This document shows positions 8,557 through 15,200 of a stretch of 45,559 bases of DNA, one piece after another; within the stretch, counting starts at the first letter, position 1; each line of letters begins with the position of its first letter. A program made the translations under genes and the position numbers. Below the pieces are notes generated by a model that did not search any database, was not told where the DNA came from, and saw only the letters and a list, made by a program, of their open reading frames with translations. Source of the stretch: Iphinoe sp. HA4291-MV1 (GTDB lineage Bacteria > Cyanobacteriota > Cyanobacteriia > Cyanobacteriales > Nostocaceae); contig JAHHHH010000061.1 of NCBI GenBank assembly GCA_019359415.1, positions 1 through 45,559 of the forward strand, read 5' to 3'.

Positions 8557-8607
8557 AGATTGTATCTAATGCTCACTTGCTTGTTAGTCGCAATCGAGCT
8601 TTTATCT

Positions 8608-8651
8608 AAAGTGGGAGTAAGATTTATAATTTTTATCTTTACTCTCACTTT
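8608..8651 (+). terminator. hairpin downstream of the precursor genes (attenuator or RNA end)
   Basis: AAAGTGGGAGTAAGAT (8608-8623) pairs with ATCTTTACTCTCACTTT (8635-8651) with one mismatch and one bulge, over an AT-rich loop. It lies 51 bases after A3 and 33 bases before the K2 ATG. Such a hairpin would protect or terminate the short precursor mRNA and let only part of transcription continue into the enzyme genes, a common arrangement in RiPP operons. Confidence 0.6.
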
Positions 8652-8683
8652 TCGCTTAGACGCGATCTAAAGAGGATACACTT

Positions 8684-9628
8684 ATGAAAACCATACTAAA
8701 CTATAAAAATATCTATCAGTACTTGCTTAATAGTTGTATTTGCCCAGAAGAAATAAAAACTATTTCACTAGAATATATAAAGCTAGATAATTTTTACAGG
8801 CAAGAGAAAGCTTTTCCCTCTGCCATTGCTGCCCAATTGGGGACTACTTTAGCAAGGCTGCATCGTGATAGCCTGAATCATCAGGAATTATACGAATTCA
8901 TTGCTAAAACAGATCCTGGTAAATTAGGCTATCAAAATCCTAATTATTCTGCTCAACTCCTAAACAGAATTGAGCCAGAAGATTTCAGTCATTTTACTCA
9001 CGAAAGCATTATTTTTTTCAAAAATTATCATCGCCATGAAAGTTTTACATCAGCAGTAGCAGAGCTTACTCTCAATCAGCACCACTGCTGCCTGACACAT
9101 AATACCCTCAAGTTAAATAACATTTTAATATCCAGGGATTGGGAAAAACTAATTTCTCAAACAGAACAGTCAAATCAAGGCATTATTAAGTTGATTAACT
9201 GGGAAAACTGGAGTTGGGGCGATCCAGCGTTTGATCTGGGAACAGTGATTTCTAGCTATTTACTAATATGGCTTAACAGTTTAATTGTGCATCCTGTTAT
9301 TGAACTGCAAAAATCTCTGCAAATGGCCACAATACCTTTAGAGGTACTTCAACCCTCAATTGTAGCTCTTACCCAGGCGTATCTCAGCAGTTTTCCCATT
9401 CTAGATTACTATCCTAACTTTATGGCGCGAGTTATTCAGTTTGTTGGTCTTGGCTTGCTGTATGAAATTGTAGAAATAAGTCAGTGGCAAAAAAACTTTA
9501 ATAATAGGGGTCTTTGCATACTTCAAGTTGCTAAGAGCTTATTGTGTCGTCCAGAACAATCATTTAACGCTGTTTTTGGGATGGCAGAATCAGAAATAAC
9601 TAATTTAGAGCCATCCTCTATTAAATAG
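8684..9628 (+). CDS. degenerate APH-like kinase K2 (probable pseudokinase)
   Basis: This 314-residue paralogue of K1 starts at ATG 8684 after AGAGG. The first 20 residues resemble the K1 N-terminus, but about 75 residues that form the N-lobe in K1, including the candidate ATP Lys and the Glu helix, are absent. The K1 catalytic loop THHDLKLNN reads THNTLKLNN here, so the catalytic Asp is T141. The K1 metal motif IDWE reads INWE, with Asp replaced by N172. GDPAFDLGT and the helical C-lobe are well conserved, and the frame is open throughout. Selection therefore seems to keep the fold but not kinase chemistry, which suggests a substrate-binding or scaffolding role with Y2. It could also be a recently broken gene, but the absence of stops over 314 codons argues against that. 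Confidence 0.85.
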   Translation: MKTILNYKNIYQYLLNSCICPEEIKTISLEYIKLDNFYRQEKAFPSAIAAQLGTTLARLHRDSLNHQELYEFIAKTDPGKLGYQNPNYSAQLLNRIEPEDFSHFTHESIIFFKNYHRHESFTSAVAELTLNQHHCCLTHNTLKLNNILISRDWEKLISQTEQSNQGIIKLINWENWSWGDPAFDLGTVISSYLLIWLNSLIVHPVIELQKSLQMATIPLEVLQPSIVALTQAYLSSFPILDYYPNFMARVIQFVGLGLLYEIVEISQWQKNFNNRGLCILQVAKSLLCRPEQSFNAVFGMAESEITNLEPSSIK

Positions 9629-9645
9629 CTTCAGGAGTAACTTTT

Positions 9646-10710
9646 ATGCAACTGCTACAGTCCCTTCAAGACATTGCTACTCAGGTTCAAATTAAATCTG
9701 ACTTTTGTGTCAGTCATCCTAATTACAAAGTAGAGCATCCAGCCGAGGTAGTAGCCCAGTTGCAACAATTACCTCAAGAAACTCAGGCTAAGATCCTGAG
9801 TTCAATGCTGCGAGACTTTATATATGACATTTACTACAACGGTTCACTTGTGGGAGAAGCAAGTGAAGCAGTGATGGCTGATTACTCTGTCTTAGGGGAT
9901 AAAACTGTTGCAGGAATAGATTGGGAATTTTGCGAACAACTAGATAAAAGTAATAAAGGGAAAGGTTTCTTTGAGTCGGGATATCGCGTGTTAAAACAAG
10001 AACCAGATGGTAGTCTCTTAGTAGAAAAGCAAGGCATGGGTACGAGGATACATATCCAGCCAAACCGCCATCTCCAATTAGTAGATCAAGCAGCAGTTGT
10101 AGGGGACTTGGTTGTAGTCAACGTGCCCCATAATTTATTTCAACTTCGATGCTATCTGGCAGTTGGAGATGTAGTTGGTAATAGCAAAAAAGAATACTCT
10201 AAAGTCATAATATTCTTCAACTTCAGCCCTGAAGGTGCAGTTGCCGTCATGGAAAGTTTAACGTTGCAACTGAACAAATTTAAAGTACCCTTCGGCTTCT
10301 ATGTTTTAGACAACCCTTTGCATTTTGGACGCTATGATTCAGGAATTCTCCGAGTTCCTGTAGATAACTACGAATTAGTTCGGACAGTTCTACAGACTGT
10401 TTACGCAGAAAACAAATCGCACTTTCAGCCGCAGGTTCCTTTGTTTACTAAGGTACTTGCACCGGGGCTGGCTTTAGCAGAAATGCCTAAATCTAGAGAA
10501 GATTTTGGTAGCATCCGTTGCCAACTTATTGCCAATGGCTTAATGGAAGCGAGGCTCAAGGGTGATGAATCAAAAGAAGCTAGGATGACACATATACTCC
10601 AACAGTTCGAGCTTCAAGGAATAGACTTAAAACATCCCTACCTCGATCCTAACTCTGAAGATATTTACACACCATTCGACGAGTCAAATATAAATTTGCT
10701 AACCATATGA
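9646..10710 (+). CDS. HopA1-family lyase-like protein Y2
   Basis: This 354-residue paralogue of Y1 has a good ribosome binding site (AGGAGTAAC, with ATG at 9646), only 17 bases after K2. It keeps the blocks shared with Y1: LRDFIYDIYYNG (about residues 62-73), FSPEGAVAVMESL, FGRYDSGIL, FQPQVPLFTKVLAPGLALAE, IRCQLIANGLMEA and NSEDIY. Predicted role is phosphate elimination from Ser/Thr of the precursor, by analogy to TvaD/LxmY. Its C-terminal ATGA overlaps the start of the E1-like gene at 10707. Whether Y1 or Y2 acts on the three precursors, or each on different sites, cannot be told from sequence. Confidence 0.8.
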   Translation: MQLLQSLQDIATQVQIKSDFCVSHPNYKVEHPAEVVAQLQQLPQETQAKILSSMLRDFIYDIYYNGSLVGEASEAVMADYSVLGDKTVAGIDWEFCEQLDKSNKGKGFFESGYRVLKQEPDGSLLVEKQGMGTRIHIQPNRHLQLVDQAAVVGDLVVVNVPHNLFQLRCYLAVGDVVGNSKKEYSKVIIFFNFSPEGAVAVMESLTLQLNKFKVPFGFYVLDNPLHFGRYDSGILRVPVDNYELVRTVLQTVYAENKSHFQPQVPLFTKVLAPGLALAEMPKSREDFGSIRCQLIANGLMEARLKGDESKEARMTHILQQFELQGIDLKHPYLDPNSEDIYTPFDESNINLLTI

Positions 10711-11726
10711 ATATATTGAATAAATTCCAAACAGGAATTGTTTTAAAACATAGCACATCTTTATCATTCATTTCTGAGGAACAAAAAACCATACTGAGCA
10801 ATGGTCTGCGACATTTCATACTATCGAATATCCCTGAACAGGTAGTGCAAGCTTTGAAGCAAATGGTCGCAGGAACACAACTTGACAAATTAGCCACTTT
10901 ACTGCCGGGGGATAGGCTGGAGAAACTTATTTCACTTCTGGATTCAAAGGGTGTGGTACGACCTTTGTATGAAAATGACTTTAAGGAGACGCGGTTTGAG
11001 AAGCAGGTGGAGTTTTTCTCAGATTTCGTTGAAGACCCCAATACTCCACAAGAGAAGCTTTTAAAACAGTTAGTATGTATCATCGGTTGCGGTGGAACCG
11101 GAAATATCGCAGTTCAACATTTAGTAGCTGCTGGCGTTAAAAACTTTATATTGATTGACGATGATCTTGTGAACATAACAAACTTTAATCGCCAGTTTTG
11201 TTTTAGCCAAGCTGACCTCAATACGCCGAAGGTTGAAGCACTGCGTAACTACATTTTAGCGAGAGACCCTGAGATAAAAATTCATACTCGTAAACAAAAA
11301 ATTAATTCTCTGGAAAGTTTATACCAAGCTTTAGAGGGTTTAAAAAAGCCGGATTTTATTGTGTGTTGTGCTGATACCCCACCGATTACCATTCAGACAT
11401 TGATCGTACAGTATTGCCTACAGGAAAATGTAGCGTGTACGTTCTCAGGAGTGAGAGTTTATGATGGCTTAGTAGGTCCACTATTGACTGAGAAGAGCCA
11501 TATGGAAAAATTTATTCAGCACAATCAACAGATAGAAAAGCAGCAATATGAAAATTCTCCAACAGTCATATCGTCGTCGATTTCATACCTCAATACAATG
11601 ATCGCAACCTTAATGATAGCGGATGCGATCAATCTGCTAGCTGGTATTAAAAAGCCGCTCTCTCTGAACACGACCTTACAGTACAATGCTGACCAGGCGA
11701 AGATGGTCACGGTTTCTGAGTGGTAG
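10707..11726 (+). CDS. E1/ThiF-family adenylating enzyme, MccB-like, in the RiPP cluster
   Basis: This 339-residue protein begins with about 110 residues resembling the leader-binding/winged-helix region found in RiPP E1-like proteins (GVVRPLYENDFKETRFEKQV). A ThiF/E1 Rossmann domain follows: the nucleotide loop CIIGCGGTGN (G127-x-GGTG) and LIDDDLVNITNFNRQ around residues 148-163, the typical Asp/Asn/Arg/Gln adenylation motif. VCCADTPP matches the position of the family's SADHP-like loop. The two CxxC zinc pairs usual in ThiF, MoeB and MccB are not seen. By family it should adenylate a carboxylate, as MccB does on the MccA C-terminus, or use a degenerate fold for precursor binding. The start overlaps the Y2 stop (ATGA). 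The frame stays open for 19 codons past the TAG at 11724-11726 (see findings). Confidence 0.8.
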   Translation: MNILNKFQTGIVLKHSTSLSFISEEQKTILSNGLRHFILSNIPEQVVQALKQMVAGTQLDKLATLLPGDRLEKLISLLDSKGVVRPLYENDFKETRFEKQVEFFSDFVEDPNTPQEKLLKQLVCIIGCGGTGNIAVQHLVAAGVKNFILIDDDLVNITNFNRQFCFSQADLNTPKVEALRNYILARDPEIKIHTRKQKINSLESLYQALEGLKKPDFIVCCADTPPITIQTLIVQYCLQENVACTFSGVRVYDGLVGPLLTEKSHMEKFIQHNQQIEKQQYENSPTVISSSISYLNTMIATLMIADAINLLAGIKKPLSLNTTLQYNADQAKMVTVSEW

Positions 11727-11789
11727 GAGTTGATTTACCAGGTCTGTGACAAAAACAATCCGGACTACTACTATCAGGTTACTTAATTT

Positions 11790-12719
11790 ATGAGTGAAAA
11801 ACTTAGTCTTGGCGTTCTCGATTTCTGCGATTCAATCACTACGACAATTAGACTTGCTCCCCGAATTGAAGCTTTTGGATATTCCCGCTATTGGTTAGCA
11901 GAGCATCATGGTGATGGTCTTGCCAGTCCGGAACTGTTAATTCCTATTCTTGCGGGACTAACTAAGAGGATTCGCGTGGGAATGGCTGGAGTTCTTCTCT
12001 CCTTCTATAGTCCCTTAAAGGTAGCCGATAATTTTAAGTTGCTCGAATTATTATTTCCCCAGCGCATTGACTTAGGGATTGGTCGTGGTGGGGCAGATCC
12101 ATTGACAACTCAAGCTCTTCTTGACGGCAGAACTAGGGAACTGGATCTCGACCTTTACAAAGAGAAAATAGAGTACCTGATAGACTACTTGCACGGAAAT
12201 TCACAGGTGCGGACGACACCTGCTATCTCGACCTACCCGGAAGTTTGGGTTCTCGGTACCGGGTTCAATAGCATGCACGTAGCTGCACACAAAGGTCTTG
12301 CTTACAGCCATTCGCTCTTTCATCGAGGATGTTTAGATGACCCCAGTATCCTCAAACAATATCGAGAAACTTTCCAGCCCCACGGTGAAAAAGTCCTAAC
12401 CCCCCGATGTAACATAGCCGTGGCAGGCATTTGCGCGGACACTGAAGCTCGGGCATACCAATTACAACAACAGCACGCCAACAATTTTGTTATGCTCAAC
12501 ATAGTAGGCACTGCCAATCACTGTAAAGAGAAGTTGCTGGCGTTGCAAGAGCGTTATGACGTTAACGAAATCATCTTCTTTGATGTCTGCCGGGAATTTA
12601 ATGACCGCTTACGTTCTTACGAATTGCTTGCTGCTGAGCTTAGATTAACAAATGTGTCTGCCCAAACCAAACAGTTGGCAGTACATGCTTCTAACAACTC
12701 CTATGGACGTGCCACTTAA
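11790..12719 (+). CDS. luciferase-like (LLM-class) flavin-dependent oxidoreductase
   Basis: This 309-residue TIM-barrel flavoenzyme belongs to the bacterial luciferase-like family. Recognisable features are the N-terminal LGVLDFCDS, the YWLAEHHGDGLASPELL segment (about residues 34-50), the IRVGMAGVLLSFYSPLKVAD strand-helix unit, and RIDLGIGRGGADPLT, a typical MsnO8-like pattern. The cofactor could be FMN or F420. It is the last gene of the plus-strand biosynthetic series, 63 bases after the E1-like gene. In lexapeptide-type clusters an LLM-family F420H2-dependent reductase (LxmJ, LanJ_C class) reduces dehydroalanine to D-Ala, so a similar role on dehydrated core residues is a reasonable inference. 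Its stop overlaps the convergent PPIase stop in a CTTAAG palindrome (12715-12720). Confidence 0.82.
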   Translation: MSEKLSLGVLDFCDSITTTIRLAPRIEAFGYSRYWLAEHHGDGLASPELLIPILAGLTKRIRVGMAGVLLSFYSPLKVADNFKLLELLFPQRIDLGIGRGGADPLTTQALLDGRTRELDLDLYKEKIEYLIDYLHGNSQVRTTPAISTYPEVWVLGTGFNSMHVAAHKGLAYSHSLFHRGCLDDPSILKQYRETFQPHGEKVLTPRCNIAVAGICADTEARAYQLQQQHANNFVMLNIVGTANHCKEKLLALQERYDVNEIIFFDVCREFNDRLRSYELLAAELRLTNVSAQTKQLAVHASNNSYGRAT

Positions 12720-13465
12720 GTGCGATCGCAATTAAGCTGCGTCACGATTTCTAATTCCGCGATTTGTTGCTTTAACCAAGCTGCAAACAAATCTCCCAAA
12801 ATCTTAACACGCAGCTGCTCGTTTAATTTGGCTTCAATAATTTCCTCAACTGAAATTAGATGCACTCCTTTTGGCGTAATTATCGGCTTAAGGATCTGTG
12901 GCGGCGTAGCAGCAAAGACCAGTGCTGCAATTTCCGGTCGGAAATCTCTGCGGCGTTGTATGCCGCGATATCCCCCGGCGCGGCGGATTTCTGGTTCTTC
13001 AATGTATTGGTGGGCGATTTCTTGAAAACTAATTTCGCCTTCTTGCAATGCACAAAACAGTTCCATAACCAAGTCTTCATCATCGAAAATGACTTCATAG
13101 GTTACCGCTGCGGCATAATCGAGTTCGTGTTGATAAAAGAACGGTTCAACTTGCTGTCCAAATAAATGTGTCGCCAATTTGTTAGATATCTGGTTTGTGT
13201 ATGCCAATGCTTCAAACTCATCTATGGAAAGATGATGTTTTTCCAGCCATGCCCAGGTATCTTCAGCTTTGAGGAGTTTATTGGCTAACCGCAGATTATT
13301 TGCTGCCTGCTGAAGTTCTTCTAGCTCGACTTTTATGCCTGCTTCCTTGGCAGTATCGGCAATAATTTGGCGAGTGGCGATCGCTTCCACTAAACCAGGA
13401 ACTTGACAGGAAATTTTGATTTGATAAAAGATGTCTTCCTTGGATACATTTAGAAATTTTGACAT
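12716..13465 (-). CDS. parvulin-like peptidylprolyl isomerase (SurA/PpiC type) of the export operon
   Basis: This 249-residue protein has a helical N-terminal part (about residues 1-125) and a PpiC-like rotamase region (about 125-225) with GEISFQEIAHQYIEEPEIRR, GGYRGIQRRRDFRPEIAALV and KPIITPKGVHLISVEE. No signal peptide is seen, so it probably acts in the cytoplasm. It is the last gene of the minus-strand series HTH - ABC exporter - HlyD - PPIase, 77 bases after HlyD. PPIase/HlyD/peptidase-ABC trios of this kind are common next to GG-leader peptide genes in cyanobacteria, where the PPIase may keep or fold the precursor for export (inference). Confidence 0.8.
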   Translation of the reverse strand: MSKFLNVSKEDIFYQIKISCQVPGLVEAIATRQIIADTAKEAGIKVELEELQQAANNLRLANKLLKAEDTWAWLEKHHLSIDEFEALAYTNQISNKLATHLFGQQVEPFFYQHELDYAAAVTYEVIFDDEDLVMELFCALQEGEISFQEIAHQYIEEPEIRRAGGYRGIQRRRDFRPEIAALVFAATPPQILKPIITPKGVHLISVEEIIEAKLNEQLRVKILGDLFAAWLKQQIAELEIVTQLNCDRT

Positions 13466-13516
13466 AGTGCAATTTCTCTCACAATCACTGGATTTTAAAT
13501 TTTGGATTTTGGATTT

Positions 13517-13546
13517 TGTAGAGACGCAAGGATATCGCGTTTCTAC
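13517..13546 (-). terminator. palindromic repeat spanning the HlyD stop codon
   Basis: TGTAGAGACGC (13517-13527) and GCGTTTCTACA (13536-13546) are complementary with one wobble. The HlyD stop (13543-13545) lies in one arm. The arm resembles the GTAGAGACGC repeat scattered in Nostoc-type genomes, and GTAGAGACGCAAGG occurs again at 15108-15121. It may lower transcription from hlyD into the PPIase gene. Confidence 0.5.
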
Positions 13547-15072
13547 AGTTCTAAACCGCCTTTTTGCAACTTCTTAAACGGATCTAAGATCAAGTCGATC
13601 ACACGATGCTGCCGGATAATCACCTCAGCAGTCGCTGTCTGACCTGGTGTTATCAGAATACGTTTGTTGCCATTTTGGATATAAGGCTGCTGTAGGGCAA
13701 TATCCAACTCAAAAGTTTCTATCTTGCCAGAGTTAGTTTCTTTAACTTTCGAGTCTGGTGAAATCCGACTGATGCGCCCAAGCATTATTCCATAATCTTG
13801 GAAGGGATAGGCATCAAACTTGATTTTGACGCTCGCTCCCACCTTCAAGAAACCACTTTGTTGACTAGGCATCTCAGCTCTTAGTACAAAAGGAGATTCC
13901 TTGGGGGAAATTTGAGCAATCATCTGACCGGGTTGTAGCACAGACCCAGGCTTGTCGATGGGCAATGCAAAAATTATGCCATCAATAGGCGATCGCACCA
14001 CTCGTTGCTGTAACTGGAAATTTAAGGATGCGATCTGGCTTTTGATTTGAGCAATCTCTGATTGCAGCGCTGCAATTTGTGATTGCACGTTTTTGAACTG
14101 TTCGGTCGTTTTAAGCACAGCCAGTTCGCCTGTATGAATCAGGCTATCTTTGTTACGTTGCTGCTCTTGCAAGCGGAGTTGCGCTTGCTGAATATCCGCC
14201 TCTGCTTGATGAATAACCCTCTGATAACTGTTTTGTTGCTCTTGCAAGCCCGACTGAGCCTGATCTATCTCCGACTTTGCTTGTACCAGGTTTTGGTAGT
14301 TTTCTTTGACCGACTGTTGCACTTCTAAAAACCGATCTTGTGCAATTGCACCGTCTTGAAAAACTTTTTTATATCGTGGTATTTTTTCCTTGGCACCCTG
14401 GAAACGAACTTGTGCCAACTCGTGGGCTGCCTTGCTTGAATCAACCGCTTGCCGCGTCTGATTGACTTTAGCAAGTTTTTCCTCTTTTTGTAAGTTGTAG
14501 GCACTCTTGAGAGTATCAAGATTCTGTTGCGCCTGCTGCACCTGCGCACTTTTTTCTGATTGTTGCGCTTGGTTTTGTTGCTGCTGGGTACGGATAGTGA
14601 GCTGCAATTGATTTTTGAGCAGTTCGAGTTGCGCCTGCTGATTTAATTGCCCAGAAAGCTTTGCCTGCGCTTGCTGCAAATCCGTTCGCAGTAAATTAGA
14701 CTCCAGCTCGAGCAGAGTTTGCCCTGCTTTAACAGTTTCGCCTTCTCTTACTCTCACACTGATGACGCTTCCTGGCGCTGGAGAGTCTATTCTTTGCGTT
14801 GCGCCTAATGGTTCAATACGTCCTCTGGCGCTGCCTGTTTCATCCACCTGAGAGAGCATCGCCCAAGGTAAGCTGATCGCTGTAAAGCTTACCAGCAAAT
14901 ACAGCATTGAACGCGTCCAAAGCCGAGGCAAAGCATCCAGCAGTTCCTCGGTGCCGTAAAACCAATCGCTGGTTTGAGTTTGTGCTGGCGATCGCTGTTT
15001 AACCTCACTAGAATCTTCAACCGAGTCAGGCGCATTGACCAGGGATGATGAATTACGAGATGGGTTTGGCAT
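13543..15072 (-). CDS. HlyD-family membrane fusion protein of the peptide exporter
   Basis: This 509-residue periplasmic adaptor links the ABC exporter at 15201-18275 to the outer membrane. It has a short cytoplasmic N-terminus, one transmembrane helix near residues 52-75 (MLYLLVSFTAISLPWAML), and a biotinyl-lipoyl half-motif (RIDSPAPGSVISVRVREGET and VKAGQTLLELES). A long Gln-rich coiled-coil hairpin spans roughly residues 130-350, followed by the second lipoyl half (VVRSPIDGIIFALP) and beta-barrel segments (GASVKIKFDAYPFQDYG). The length is typical of large cyanobacterial HlyD proteins. It sits between exporter and PPIase on the same strand, so the three should form one operon. Confidence 0.9.
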   Translation of the reverse strand: MPNPSRNSSSLVNAPDSVEDSSEVKQRSPAQTQTSDWFYGTEELLDALPRLWTRSMLYLLVSFTAISLPWAMLSQVDETGSARGRIEPLGATQRIDSPAPGSVISVRVREGETVKAGQTLLELESNLLRTDLQQAQAKLSGQLNQQAQLELLKNQLQLTIRTQQQQNQAQQSEKSAQVQQAQQNLDTLKSAYNLQKEEKLAKVNQTRQAVDSSKAAHELAQVRFQGAKEKIPRYKKVFQDGAIAQDRFLEVQQSVKENYQNLVQAKSEIDQAQSGLQEQQNSYQRVIHQAEADIQQAQLRLQEQQRNKDSLIHTGELAVLKTTEQFKNVQSQIAALQSEIAQIKSQIASLNFQLQQRVVRSPIDGIIFALPIDKPGSVLQPGQMIAQISPKESPFVLRAEMPSQQSGFLKVGASVKIKFDAYPFQDYGIMLGRISRISPDSKVKETNSGKIETFELDIALQQPYIQNGNKRILITPGQTATAEVIIRQHRVIDLILDPFKKLQKGGLEL

Positions 15073-15200
15073 AGTTTTTACCTAAGGAGGGTTAGGAGGA
15101 GCAAAGTAGAGACGCAAGGAACCGGAGCGTCTGTACAGAGTTAGGAATTAGAAGTGAAAAATTTAAAAACTCATAGTTCATGGCTCATAACTCACAACTT

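Larger units (their letters stand above)
7794..8557 (+). repeat. three tandem copies of a ~257-bp precursor cassette
   Basis: Each copy consists of a spacer (AATCAAACAGAAG then GTTTG), a Shine-Dalgarno AAGGAGAACACAAATG or near variant, and the whole precursor gene. The three ATGs are 259 and 256 bases apart. Spacer and coding DNA are nearly identical, which implies recent duplication. Changes concentrate in the core-encoding 3' part. Confidence 0.92.

Noticed and set aside
11724-11726. TAG in the E1-like gene as a pyrrolysine codon
   Set aside because: No pyl genes are known from cyanobacteria and none are seen; a nonsense mutation or natural stop is simpler.
12720-13165. Plus-strand frames downstream of the luciferase-like gene
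   Set aside because: They are antisense to the PPIase gene and carry no recognisable motif.
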